A stretch of 64,000 nucleotides of DNA from Lachnospiraceae bacterium (GCA_029005135.1 JAQXFO010000017.1:1-64000), one strand, 5' to 3'. Numbered from the stretch's first letter, positions 26,401-34,367 are shown. Made by a program: numbers and translations. The notes: generated from the letters alone by a model not told the origin.

Positions 26401-26888
26401 TCGATCACCTGCCAGCAGCGGCCGGTGATAATATTGCCCAGCACCATGTCGATGTTGGCCGGGGCCATGGCCGGCACGCCCTCCGGCAGTGCCGCCTCGC
26501 CGAAGACAGCAGAAAAGGCCTCCGTCCTGGCAAAGACCGTCCCCGCCAGACTTTTGACAGCGGCGATATAGTCATCCATCAGGGCATAGAAGGCTTCTCT
26601 GTCCTCCAGGCAGGCATCCGCCTCCTCTTCCAGCGTATGGCCCTCAAGGTACTCCAGCTCCAGACAGCCCTCGGCGGTGAGTGTTCCCCTGTTGGCTTCA
26701 AAGGGGGTTCCCGCAAAGGCATCGGCCAACGCCCTGCCGCTCCCGGCGATGCCGGCAATGTGGGCGTTCGCTGCCGGAGAGGCGGCTGTCTTGCGGACGG
26801 CACGTTTGCCGTCCGCATAACGGACGATGTCGGTCCTGATGGACAGGTCCGGCCGTCTGTCGTTTGAAAATTTGCTGTACAGGATCAT
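23418..26888 (-). CDS. Fusion protein: kinase-like domain, coiled coil, GW domain and tandem GT2 domains
   Basis: The 1156 residues read in order. A kinase-like fold (about 15-240) has a likely N-lobe Lys33 (AVRKTA), hinge LEYLEGHTLEEE, a catalytic-loop match NIDMVLGN at 145-152 and the metal motif VIDYEW at 161-166. A beta domain (about 250-370) and a long helix or coiled coil (about 373-440) follow, then the GW accessory domain (VVGWAF, 477-482). GT2 domains start near 611 (ISVCIPIYRTP) and 880 (ISIIIPNRDQ), with YTDEDK, LFLNNDVEV and YNDVDLCLR. The start overlaps the methyltransferase stop by 4 bases. A methyltransferase, kinase and coiled coil next to wzt recall WbdD, which caps O9a chains; here the parts are split between two genes. 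Confidence 0.82.
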   Translation of the reverse strand: MILYSKFSNDRRPDLSIRTDIVRYADGKRAVRKTAASPAANAHIAGIAGSGRALADAFAGTPFEANRGTLTAEGCLELEYLEGHTLEEEADACLEDREAFYALMDDYIAAVKSLAGTVFARTEAFSAVFGEAALPEGVPAMAPANIDMVLGNIITGRCWQVIDYEWTFDFPVPADYVVWRVLHYYTGTREDRLRLREEGLYARYGISDETAAVCERMETAFQAYVDGDRRALRHLYPLISPGCVRLGDGFRTYRDGDRTRTVTLLQADGSIYDRLPSVRSDMTGHWRFEVPADGLDSLTLQFEEVPLNLHIHTLEADGIRLGGDNLSSDAVIIYAQEVLMTSGSHRLTIGGWPAGTRVLTVDILCELLDPSMNALWQRLGDTVRQEQIVDAGEKAMLRRRIADDGARLNHLENMITNRFSAAVELGQVKVVKTYRKLRVRCGQSDPMASLRPHIDPQEAGYLFNIDAGLHHNRYVSVVGWAFCSEYRRNNIRLCDADGTPVPANIQRKPRPDVAAGLGIDPNAMIAFEINVLYENITKLPLVVEIEDARGYFAVSLADRINPDFVDKGRRGQFDASRDGRTTHNYDDLFALERVTAAELKRQRGESFPYEPKISVCIPIYRTPLPYLKDIIDAILEQSYSRIQLCLADGSPDTVNETFIRDNYGRDPRLVYRHLTENGGISDNTNAAFALADGDFVMLADHDDLVEKNAVYEIVKAINSRGDVDIVYTDEDKVTMDGTIFFDPAFKPDFSWEYLRSGNYICHIFCVRRSLLEAVGGERRRYDGAQDFDFILRCCESARYVAHVPKVLYHWRSHPLSTSGNPESKGYAYDNGAAALNDHYQRLGIPARAGRDGHYLGYYRTWFSVKPDTLISIIIPNRDQTEVLKRAVESVFEKSAYRNFEILIVENGSTDPSVFAYYRELQAGHDNVRVLYWDKGFNYAAINNFAAGKALGSMLLFLNNDVEVLTPSWLEEMLGCCQLDGVGACGAKLLYPDGRIQHIGVVVGLGGAAGHMGLGMPADSEAPGRRTQVTQNVSAVTGACLMVSAAVFREVGGFDEDLSVSYNDVDLCLRIGRTGRRIVMNPHAELIHFESLSRGSDRAAVSPEKHERQMREAGIFRERWADLLQNGDPFYNPHYALDASEFRMKGEFLAQENPENF

Positions 26889-27811
26889 GCTTGGTCACCT
26901 TCCGCGATCACGAGATAGGAATTGGCAAAGACCGGAAAAAGCCCGCCGTCGATCATCGATTCGAGAGCCTTGCCCTCGTCGAACAGGAGCAGGCGCTCGC
27001 GGTCAAAATTGGCAATGGCATTTTTCAGCTCACCCTTCTTCGGCAGATAGTCATCCGAATAAATCGTCATGGGGAGCTTGTAATCCGGGAAGGGATAATA
27101 GAAGGTCCTTATGGGAAGGCCGCTGTCCGTCAGGATCTTCTCCAGTTCCGGACGGGAGAAGGTGCGGGCGCGGCCCTTTCCGCGGTAGCCTTCGATGCCT
27201 TCGAAAAGGACGCCGCTGTGATCCTCCGTCGCGCCGGCAAAATATTTCATGCCGGTGCGGTTCTCGATGGCAATAATCAGGCGGCCGCCGGGTTTCAGAT
27301 GGCGGCGGACCTGACGCAGGAAGTCCGTATAGGGCTCCGTCGAATCGATATAGTTGACCGCGTATTCCAGAACACCGATCAGCGTGATGATATCAAAATC
27401 CGTATCCAGATGCTTCTCCACATCCTGGAAATTGCCCAGACGGATCTCGATATTGTCAAGTTCGCGATGGCGGGCCGCATTGATCAGGCTGCGCTTTTTT
27501 GACAGTTCAACACAGGTCACGGAGGCCGCGCCCCGGGCCAGAGCTCCGGTCACCGCCCCGCAGCCGGAGCCGATCTCCAGCACCTTCTCGGTGCCGTTCA
27601 TCGGATACCAGCTGAGGATATTTTCCCGGATGTGGGAAAAATGATACAGGACGGCCCAGTCCTTTTTCTCTTCGATGACCCGGTCATAATCCTCAGGTGC
27701 CGTATGCTCGGCGATGTCCAGCAGCACATCCTCGACGGCGCCGTCGCTGTAGAGATCGCGTCCGGGATAATCATCCAGGTTGAGAATGACGTTTCCTACT
27801 CTTTCTTCCAT
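26885..27811 (-). CDS. SAM-dependent class I methyltransferase, possible glycan-capping enzyme
   Basis: The 308-residue protein has SAM motif I at about 77-90 (VLEIGSGCGAVTGA), an acidic motif II (VTCVELSKKR), FDIITLIGVLEY as motif IV and LKPGGRLIIAIEN as motif VI. A C-terminal extension ends in a beta-like VFANSYLVIAE. The gene is coupled by a 4-base overlap to the kinase-like/GT2 fusion and lies 14 bases after wzt. The context suggests that it methylates the polymer or a phosphate added to it; the substrate is not shown by the sequence. Start ATG has AAAGGA upstream. It could instead methylate a sugar within the repeat. Confidence 0.85.
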   Translation of the reverse strand: MEERVGNVILNLDDYPGRDLYSDGAVEDVLLDIAEHTAPEDYDRVIEEKKDWAVLYHFSHIRENILSWYPMNGTEKVLEIGSGCGAVTGALARGAASVTCVELSKKRSLINAARHRELDNIEIRLGNFQDVEKHLDTDFDIITLIGVLEYAVNYIDSTEPYTDFLRQVRRHLKPGGRLIIAIENRTGMKYFAGATEDHSGVLFEGIEGYRGKGRARTFSRPELEKILTDSGLPIRTFYYPFPDYKLPMTIYSDDYLPKKGELKNAIANFDRERLLLFDEGKALESMIDGGLFPVFANSYLVIAEGDQA

Positions 27812-27825
27812 AAGTCCTTTCGTCT

Positions 27826-29175
27826 TCAGTCGGCCCGGCCGACGTCAAATGACACCTTCGCGTTCATGTCGAAGACACCGACGGTGTTCTTGGTCGAGAT
27901 AACGGTAACATTGAGGATATCGTACAGTCTGTGGAACACGCGGAAATCGCCGTCCCGGTAGCCGGTGCAGCCGAAGGACAGCAGGTATTCGCCGCCCTGG
28001 AGATCCATCTCCTGGGTGAATGTGACAGTAATCTCGTCACCGGCCTTCATCGGCGGGATCGGCGTATCCTCATACATGGTGTTGGTGCCCGTCATATCCG
28101 TGCCCTGCAGATTCTTGAAGGTATAGGCAAAGATCGGATCCGCCACATTTTCATGGAAACGCACCTTCATATGGATCCGGAAGGGCTTGCCCTTCTCCAG
28201 GCTTGAGGTGATATTGCCGGCGGCATCCTCGGTATAGACCTGAACGATCTCGGCCTGCTTCTCGCCGTAGCTGACCGTGTTCGGATTCATCATCAGGCCG
28301 CCGGTCAGACTGTCGTCGGTCTTCAGCTTCTCCTCCGTGGCCGCCCGGACGGCTTCGGCCTGTTCGCTGTCGGAGGGATGGTTCGCCTCTTCCGCCGGCT
28401 CTTCACCGTCATCGAGATTGACCAGCAGCTTCTTGTACAGATCCACCATAGCCTGGGGCTTGCCCTCGGCCCGTTTGACGCCCTTGTTCAGAAGGACGAC
28501 GCGGTCGCAGTATTTGCAGATGCTGCCCAGGTCGTGGCTGACGAAGAGGATTGTCCGGCCCTGCTTCTTGAATTCTTCGAACTTCTTGTAGCACTTGGCC
28601 TGGAAGAACACATCGCCTACGGACAGGGCTTCGTCGACGATCAGGATCTCAGGATCGATGTTGATTGCCACGGCAAAGGCCAGACGGACGAACATGCCGC
28701 TGGAATAGGTCTTGCAGGGCTGGTTGATGAAGTCACCGATATCGGCAAAATCCAGGATGGCCTTGAGGCGGGCATCCACCTCCTCCCGGGAAAAACCGTT
28801 CATCGTGCCGTTCAGATAGACATTTTCAAGACCGGTATACTCCATATTGAAGCCGGCGCCCAGCTCCAGAAGGGCCGAGATGCGGCCGTTGACGCGAACC
28901 TCGCCCTGCGTGGGGGCCAGAACACCGGTGATGATCTTGAGAATGGTGGATTTGCCGGAGCCGTTAGTGCCGATAATGCCGACGGTCTCGCCGGTATGAA
29001 TGTCAAAGCTGACATCGTTGAGGGCATAGTGCTCCGTGTATTTTTTCTGACGCGTCAGCCCCAGGGCCTCCTTGAGACGATCCGTGGGCTTGTCATAAAG
29101 CTTATACAGTTTGGTCAGATGGGAGACGCAGATGGCCGTCTCCTGCTCTGCCCCTGTCACAGGTGTGTCGTTCAT
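27826..29175 (-). CDS. wzt: ABC transporter ATPase for polysaccharide export, with C-terminal glycan-binding domain
   Basis: It powers export of finished lipid-linked polymer through Wzm. The 449-residue protein has Walker A GTNGSGKS at 69-76, signature YSSGM at 157-161 and Walker B ILIVDEA at 177-183. After an acidic linker (about 250-290) comes a beta-sandwich domain (about 300-449) of the kind found in E. coli O9a/O8 Wzt. There it recognises the capped non-reducing end of the chain. Teichoic-acid-type ATPases such as TagH have a different C-terminus. The extra domain therefore suggests that a terminal mark is needed for export. Its gene follows wzm by 11 bases. Confidence 0.93.
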   Translation of the reverse strand: MNDTPVTGAEQETAICVSHLTKLYKLYDKPTDRLKEALGLTRQKKYTEHYALNDVSFDIHTGETVGIIGTNGSGKSTILKIITGVLAPTQGEVRVNGRISALLELGAGFNMEYTGLENVYLNGTMNGFSREEVDARLKAILDFADIGDFINQPCKTYSSGMFVRLAFAVAINIDPEILIVDEALSVGDVFFQAKCYKKFEEFKKQGRTILFVSHDLGSICKYCDRVVLLNKGVKRAEGKPQAMVDLYKKLLVNLDDGEEPAEEANHPSDSEQAEAVRAATEEKLKTDDSLTGGLMMNPNTVSYGEKQAEIVQVYTEDAAGNITSSLEKGKPFRIHMKVRFHENVADPIFAYTFKNLQGTDMTGTNTMYEDTPIPPMKAGDEITVTFTQEMDLQGGEYLLSFGCTGYRDGDFRVFHRLYDILNVTVISTKNTVGVFDMNAKVSFDVGRAD

Positions 29176-29186
29176 GTCTCAGCTCC

Positions 29187-30575
29187 TTACAGCACATCAG
29201 CGAAGTGGACCTTCAATCTCTTGAAAATGACCGTTCCGATCACAAAGAGGATAAGGGTGAATGTCCAGAAATACACCATCTGACCCAGATCGTGCCAGAA
29301 GGGCACATGGCCGTAGATGGATTCGCGGTAGCCGTTGACCACGTAATACATAGGATTCAGCTTGAAGATCCAGTGATATTTCTCATCCACGATCTGCAGA
29401 TTCCACATGATCGGAATCGTCCAGACACCGACCTGCAGCAGGATGTTGATGATCTGGGACAGGTCGCGGAAAAAGATCACGACGGCGCAGGTGCCGTAGA
29501 CGATGCCCAGGCTGAAGACAAACATGGCCAGGAAATAGTAGATCACCTGGATCACGCAGGGTCCCGGGTTAATACCGTACAGAAGCGTGATGATGATGGT
29601 GATGGCGATGAAAAAGGCATGAACGAAGAAGGCCGATATCGCCTTGACCATCGGCAGGACACTGATCTTGAAGACGACCTTCTTGACAAGGTAGCTGTAT
29701 TCAATCAGGGCATTGGTGCCGGTATTGAGGAATTCCTGAATATAGAACCAGGGCACCAGGCCTGAGACCAGATAGACGACGAAGGGCACCTGCATCACAG
29801 CACCGCTGCGAAAACCGACCGAGAAGACGAACCAGTAGACGAGGATCGTGACGACCGGCTGGACAAAAGCCCAGATGATGCCCAGATAGGATCCGGCGTA
29901 GCGTGTCTTGAAATCGTTGACCGCCAGCTTAAAGATGAGACGACGGTTCTGATAAAGCTCCAGCGGCAGTGACAGGAAACGCCTGCCGAACAGCACAAAG
30001 GCCAGGGCCGTCCCGTCAAGAAGAAGGAAGGCCAGGAGCTTTGTGACCAGAACCCGGCGGTCGGCCTTCTCCCGGGCAGCCGCCGCCGCGGCGGTGTCGG
30101 GCATGGCCGCAATCAGATACGGGTCTTCGCCGTGGGTGCGGATGACCAGCGTCTCTCCCTCCATGGTGCAGGAGGCGATATTATGGCTTTCAAGCGGATC
30201 GGCAAAGATCGTTACCGGGATCGTCTCCGTTTCCTCTCCCTCACCGACGGTAAGGCTCTCAAGATACCAGGTGCCGTCCTTGGCTTTGCTGCCGAGATCG
30301 AGGCGGATGTAGGACTGGAAAGCACCGAAGCGCAGCGGCAGTGCCATGGTTTCGTTCTCTTCCGGCACGTATCCGGAGGTACTGCTCTGCTCCTCCACCC
30401 AGGAATCGACATAATCGGAATAAAAGACCTGGAGGTCGTCCCGGACATCGGCACTGACCCGGGCCGTCAGAGGGACGGTGGGGATATCGTACCGGTGCCA
30501 GCCGGCCAGCAGAATATTGGCCGCGATCAGAAGAACCGCGGCAAATATCCAGATCAGCTTGCTTTTTTTAGACAT
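29187..30575 (-). CDS. wzm: ABC transporter permease for polysaccharide export, with large N-terminal extracytoplasmic insert
   Basis: This is the membrane channel partner of Wzt. The C-terminal 260 residues are a standard ABC-2 type permease with about six helices (for example NDFKTRYAGSYLG and FVQPVVTILVYWFVF). The protein is 462 residues, well over the usual 260-280. The extra part is an N-terminal helix at about 7-25, a soluble region of about 140 residues with predicted beta strands, and another helix near 190-205. That added domain would face outside. What it binds is unknown. Start ATG has AGGGAG upstream; the gene lies 3 bases after rfbC. Confidence 0.9.
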   Translation of the reverse strand: MSKKSKLIWIFAAVLLIAANILLAGWHRYDIPTVPLTARVSADVRDDLQVFYSDYVDSWVEEQSSTSGYVPEENETMALPLRFGAFQSYIRLDLGSKAKDGTWYLESLTVGEGEETETIPVTIFADPLESHNIASCTMEGETLVIRTHGEDPYLIAAMPDTAAAAAAREKADRRVLVTKLLAFLLLDGTALAFVLFGRRFLSLPLELYQNRRLIFKLAVNDFKTRYAGSYLGIIWAFVQPVVTILVYWFVFSVGFRSGAVMQVPFVVYLVSGLVPWFYIQEFLNTGTNALIEYSYLVKKVVFKISVLPMVKAISAFFVHAFFIAITIIITLLYGINPGPCVIQVIYYFLAMFVFSLGIVYGTCAVVIFFRDLSQIINILLQVGVWTIPIMWNLQIVDEKYHWIFKLNPMYYVVNGYRESIYGHVPFWHDLGQMVYFWTFTLILFVIGTVIFKRLKVHFADVL

Positions 30576-30578
30576 GGA

Positions 30579-31151
30579 TCACAGAGCTCCCTGCTGCTTC
30601 TTCATCGTGTATTCACGGATACCGCCCCATTTCTGATCCTTCTCTGACAGGATGAGGGACATATCCTCCGGGATCGGCCAGGCAACGCCGATATCCGGGT
30701 CGTTCCAGGCCAGACCGCCCTCATCGTTCGGATGATAGAAATCGGAGCACTTGTAGCAGAACTCAGCATGATCGGACAGGACAACGAAGCCGTGGGCAAA
30801 ATTCTTCGGGATAAAGAACTGCTTCTTGTTTTCCTCGGACAGTTCGACACCGAACCACTGACCGTAGGTGGCGGAACCTTCACGCAGATCCACCGCCACG
30901 TCCCAGACACAGCCCCGGACGACACGGACCAGCTTATCCTGCGGGAATGCCTTCTGGAAATGAAGACCGCGCAGCACACCGCGGCTGGATGAAGACTGAT
31001 TGTCCTGAACAAAGACCTCGGGGATACCGGCTTCTTTGAAATCGTTGTAGTTGTAGGTTTCCATGAAATATCCGCGGTTATCGCCGAAAACGGTCGGCGT
31101 GATGACCTTCAGGCCTTCGATCTCACAGGTTTCGACAGTGATTTTTCCCAT
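30579..31151 (-). CDS. rfbC: dTDP-4-dehydrorhamnose 3,5-epimerase
   Basis: It converts dTDP-4-keto-6-deoxyglucose to dTDP-4-keto-L-rhamnose. The 190-residue cupin has the catalytic histidine in VLRGLHFQ, preceded by VQDNQSSS, and then the second-site AVDLREGSATYG and IPKNFAHGF. The ATG at 31151 is chosen since AAGGAG lies five bases upstream; a frame start at 31190 adds 13 basic residues with no ribosome binding site. It lies between rfbA and wzm, downstream of a hairpin that may lower transcription from rfbA. Confidence 0.95.
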   Translation of the reverse strand: MGKITVETCEIEGLKVITPTVFGDNRGYFMETYNYNDFKEAGIPEVFVQDNQSSSSRGVLRGLHFQKAFPQDKLVRVVRGCVWDVAVDLREGSATYGQWFGVELSEENKKQFFIPKNFAHGFVVLSDHAEFCYKCSDFYHPNDEGGLAWNDPDIGVAWPIPEDMSLILSEKDQKWGGIREYTMKKQQGAL

Positions 31152-31206
31152 TTTTTCTCCTTTTCGGCGCTTCCGGCGCCCGTTTTCCACTTATCTGTAA
31201 TCACAC

Positions 31207-31233
31207 AGAAAACGTGCCGGAGGCACGTTTTCT
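31207..31233 (-). terminator. Hairpin between rfbA and rfbC, possible attenuator
   Basis: A perfect 12-bp stem (31207-31218 with 31222-31233) has a 3-base loop and ends with TTTTCT inside the stem. There is no long T tract after it. It probably stops part of the transcripts leaving rfbA, or protects the rfbBA mRNA 3' end, rather than fully separating rfbC. Confidence 0.6.
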
Positions 31234-31280
31234 CTGCTCATGACAGGCTGCCGTCGGACAGTCCTGTCCTTCAGTTGTCT

Positions 31281-32150
31281 TTAAAGGCCGTTGGCGATAT
31301 CCATCAGATAACGGCCGTAAGCCGTCTTCATCAGCGGCTCGGCCAGCTTGATCAGCTGCTCGCGGTCGATGAAGCCCTTCTTGTAGGCGATTTCTTCGAT
31401 GCAGGAAATATAGAGGCCCTGACGCTTCTGGAAGGCGGCGACAAAGTCGGCGGCATCCAGCAGCATGTCATGGTTGCCGGTATCCAGCCAGGCAAAGCCG
31501 CGGCCGAGGGTCTCGACATAAAGTCTGCCTCTCTTAAGATACTCTTCGTTGACCGTGGTGATCTCGATCTCGCCGCGGGCTGACGGCTTGACGTTCTTCG
31601 CGATCTCAATAACGTCATTGTCGTAGAAATACAGACCCGGGACGGCATAGTTGGACTTCGGATTGGCCGGCTTCTCCTCCAGGGAGATGGCCTGTCCGTC
31701 GGGACCGAATTCAACGACGCCGTATTCGCGCGGATCCTTGACATAATAGCCGAAGATCGTGGCGCCCTCCTTACGGGCCGCGGCGCTCTCCAGTACCTTT
31801 GAGAAGCTCTGGCCGTAGAAAATGTTGTCGCCCAGAACCATGGCTACGGAGTCGTCACCGATGAAGTCCTCGCCGATGATGAAGGCATCGGCCAGACCAC
31901 GCGGTACTTCCTGGACCTTGTAAGTAAAATGCATGCCCAGCTGTTCGCCGGTGCCGAAGAGGTCTTCGAACACGGGCAGATCCCGCGGTGTCGAGATGAT
32001 CAGGACATCACGGATACCGGCCAGCATCAGGGTGGACAGCGGATAATAGATCATCGGCTTGTCGTAGACAGGCATGATCTGCTTGCTGATGGCTTTTGTC
32101 AGCGGGTAAAGCCTTGTGCCGGAACCGCCGGCCAGAATAATACCCTTCAT
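31281..32150 (-). CDS. rfbA: Glucose-1-phosphate thymidylyltransferase
   Basis: First enzyme of dTDP-rhamnose synthesis, making dTDP-glucose from glucose-1-phosphate and dTTP. The 289-residue protein has the nucleotide-binding start [35 protein letters not shown] with the metal-binding aspartate, and [15 protein letters not shown]. Length and motifs are standard. A strong AAGGAG ribosome binding site precedes the ATG. The gene lies 24 bases after rfbB on the same transcript. Its product also feeds the RffA-type aminotransferase encoded on the plus strand at 34495. Confidence 0.97.
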   Translation of the reverse strand: MKGIILAGGSGTRLYPLTKAISKQIMPVYDKPMIYYPLSTLMLAGIRDVLIISTPRDLPVFEDLFGTGEQLGMHFTYKVQEVPRGLADAFIIGEDFIGDDSVAMVLGDNIFYGQSFSKVLESAAARKEGATIFGYYVKDPREYGVVEFGPDGQAISLEEKPANPKSNYAVPGLYFYDNDVIEIAKNVKPSARGEIEITTVNEEYLKRGRLYVETLGRGFAWLDTGNHDMLLDAADFVAAFQKRQGLYISCIEEIAYKKGFIDREQLIKLAEPLMKTAYGRYLMDIANGL

Positions 32151-32174
32151 GTTAGACTTATCTCCTTTTCTTTA

Positions 32175-33257
32175 TCAGCGGTCTTTGTACATATCTTCGT
32201 AGTAGGTCTGATAATTGCCGGAGGTCACGTTGGCCATCCAGTCCTCATTTTCAAAATACCACTTGATCGTCTTTTTGATGCCTTCCTCGAAGCAGGTCTC
32301 CGGATACCAGCCGACAGCGGCCTTGATCTTATCCGGAGCAATGGCATAACGGCGGTCATGACCCTTGCGGTCGGTAACGTACTTGATCAGCTTCTCAGAG
32401 ACGAGGGCCTTGCGCGGATCGCTGTCATCCAGCATCTCCTGCAGCGTGTCGAGGATGATGTGGATGATCTGAATGTTCTGGCGTTCGTTGTGGCCGCCGA
32501 TATTGTAGGTCTCGCCGAGGACACCCTTCTCCTGGACCAGGTCGATGCCCTTGCAGTGGTCTTCGACAAACAGCCAGTCACGGATGTTCTTGCCGTCGCC
32601 GTAGACCGGCAGGTCACGGCCGTGAAGGGCGTTGTTGATCACCAGCGGAATCAGCTTCTCCGGGAACTGGTACGGGCCGTAGTTATTGCTGCAGTTCGTG
32701 ATGTTGGCCGGGAAATGATAGGTGTCGATATAGGATTTGACCAGGAAGTCGGAAGACGCCTTGCTGGCCGAATACGGGCTGTGGGGATCATAGGGAGTCG
32801 TCTCATAGAAATAATCCGTCAGATTATCCAGTGAGCCGTAGACCTCGTCGGTGCTGACGTGCAGGAACTTCTTGTCGGCCTTGAAGCTGCCGTCTTCATT
32901 TTCCCAGGCCTGCTTGGCGGCGTTGAGCATGTTCAGTGTGCCCAGCACGTTCGTCTTAACGAAAACATCCGGGTTCTTGATGCTTCTGTCCACATGGCTC
33001 TCGGCGGCGAAATGAACGACGCGGTCGATATCGTTCTCCTCGAAGATGCGCATGATGGCCTCACCGTCGCAGATATCGGCCTTAACAAAGGTGTAATTCG
33101 GCTTGTCCTCGATATCCTTCAGGTTCTCAAGATTGCCGGCATAGGTCAGCTTATCGACGTTGATAATGCGGATGTCATCGCCGTACTTTTTGAACATATA
33201 ATGAATATAGTTGGATCCAATAAAGCCGGCACCACCGGTTACCAGATAGGTACGCAT
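32175..33257 (-). CDS. rfbB: dTDP-glucose 4,6-dehydratase
   Basis: It makes dTDP-4-keto-6-deoxyglucose, the branch point to rhamnose and, through an aminotransferase, to amino sugars. The 360-residue extended short-chain dehydrogenase has TGGAGFIGSN, FAAESHVDRS, the STDEVYG segment with active-site acids, and catalytic YSASK (Tyr-x-x-x-Lys). GGAGG lies upstream of the ATG. Its own near-consensus promoter at 33295-33323 overlaps the end of the preceding gene, so rfbB and rfbA can be made independently of it. Confidence 0.97.
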   Translation of the reverse strand: MRTYLVTGGAGFIGSNYIHYMFKKYGDDIRIINVDKLTYAGNLENLKDIEDKPNYTFVKADICDGEAIMRIFEENDIDRVVHFAAESHVDRSIKNPDVFVKTNVLGTLNMLNAAKQAWENEDGSFKADKKFLHVSTDEVYGSLDNLTDYFYETTPYDPHSPYSASKASSDFLVKSYIDTYHFPANITNCSNNYGPYQFPEKLIPLVINNALHGRDLPVYGDGKNIRDWLFVEDHCKGIDLVQEKGVLGETYNIGGHNERQNIQIIHIILDTLQEMLDDSDPRKALVSEKLIKYVTDRKGHDRRYAIAPDKIKAAVGWYPETCFEEGIKKTIKWYFENEDWMANVTSGNYQTYYEDMYKDR

Positions 33258-33294
33258 AATTTTCCTCCAAAATGAGATAGTTATAATTGAATGT

Positions 33295-33323
33295 ATTATA
33301 GCAAACGCATGCTTTTATGACAA
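33295..33323 (-). promoter_or_regulatory. Strong predicted promoter of the rfbBA genes
   Basis: On the minus strand TTGTCA (33318-33323), a 17-base spacer and a perfect TATAAT (33295-33300). The -35 box lies within the last codons of the SDR gene. Confidence 0.75.
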
Positions 33324-34367
33324 GAAGCTGTTCACCGTACGGGCAAAACCCTCTTCCGGGGACACCGACGGGTGCCATCCGAGACTCTCCAGACGCTCGG
33401 TGCTCCGGATCGAAGCCTGCCGGTTCGCATTTTCCCGATAGGACGCATCGGGCTGACCGAAGGCGGTCCGAACGGGGGGCACGGCCAGGGCGGCGACAAT
33501 CTCCGCCAGGGCGCGGATCGTGCGGATGCCGTCGTTGTTGGTGACGTTGTAGGCTTCGCCGCTCTTTCCCAGAAGCAGCACCCTGAAATAACCGAGAGCC
33601 GCGTCGGTGAGATAGGTAAAGGCCCGGGAGGCCGTCCCGTCGCTCGTCATCACGATATCCCGGCCCTCGACGGCATTTTTGACAAAGTCGGCAAAAACAC
33701 GGCCGTCAGTGTCCAGGGACATGGTCGGTCCGTAGGTATGGGAGGGCCGCACGCACATGACGCGCATGGAACCACCGGCAGCGCAGGCTTCGCAGAGCCT
33801 CTCCCCGAGGCGTTTGCTCAGGGCATAGACATTGCGCGGATCATTGGCGGTATAGGTACCGCCGTCCTCCTCGCGGATCACCGCCTTATGAAGAAGGCCG
33901 TAGACCTCGCCGCTGCTGATATAGAGGAAGGCCTTCGTGCCCCTGGCCCTGCCGAGGCGCAGGAGATCCCGGGTGGCCGTAACATTGGCCTCGATGACTG
34001 CCGTCGGATCCGTCAGATAGCTGCGCGGATTCGTCGGCGACGCGGCGTGGATGATATAGTCGATGGTTTCCGGCAGATCCTCCCGGGAGGCCAGCGCCTC
34101 CGCCCCGCTTTGGATGACATGAAGGCCGCAGTTCCCGTCAGGTCTGTCGCCAAAGCGCTCTTTCATCCGTCTGAGGCTTCGGCCGGCGGCCAGGATCCGG
34201 ACGTTAAAGGACGGATCCCGGGCATTGAGTGCCATCAGGGCATAGACAAGATAGGAAGCCAGCATGCCGTAGGCGCCGGTGATCAGTACGGTGCTGCCGC
34301 GAAAAGAGGACCACGGCAGGTCGTCCTTAAGCATAATGTCGATATCTTCTTCGATAATTCTGTTCAT
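33315..34367 (-). CDS. NAD-dependent epimerase/dehydratase-family (extended SDR) nucleotide-sugar enzyme
   Basis: The 351-residue protein has a nucleotide-binding motif ITGAYGMLAS after a 35-residue leader, ISSGEVYG with the catalytic serine region, and YALSK (Tyr-x-x-x-Lys). It belongs with epimerases, dehydratases and C4-reductases acting on nucleotide sugars; the exact reaction cannot be assigned. Possible roles are reduction of a CDP-keto-deoxysugar (RfbJ/abequose-synthase-like) or epimerisation of a dTDP-sugar. The ATG at 34367 has GGAGG four bases upstream; a longer frame to 34427 lacks one and would cross the predicted promoter. It is the first gene of block 1. Confidence 0.82.
   Translation of the reverse strand: MNRIIEEDIDIMLKDDLPWSSFRGSTVLITGAYGMLASYLVYALMALNARDPSFNVRILAAGRSLRRMKERFGDRPDGNCGLHVIQSGAEALASREDLPETIDYIIHAASPTNPRSYLTDPTAVIEANVTATRDLLRLGRARGTKAFLYISSGEVYGLLHKAVIREEDGGTYTANDPRNVYALSKRLGERLCEACAAGGSMRVMCVRPSHTYGPTMSLDTDGRVFADFVKNAVEGRDIVMTSDGTASRAFTYLTDAALGYFRVLLLGKSGEAYNVTNNDGIRTIRALAEIVAALAVPPVRTAFGQPDASYRENANRQASIRSTERLESLGWHPSVSPEEGFARTVNSFLS

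Noticed and set aside
13580..26888. Possible repeat array or CRISPR-like pattern from recurring similar segments
   Set aside because: The similarity comes from paralogous GT2 domains and follows codon positions. There are no short exact repeats with regular spacers.
33315..34367. The SDR protein as the missing E3 reductase for RfbH
   Set aside because: It has only a dinucleotide-binding SDR fold. E3 enzymes need a plant-type ferredoxin cluster and a flavin domain, neither of which is present.
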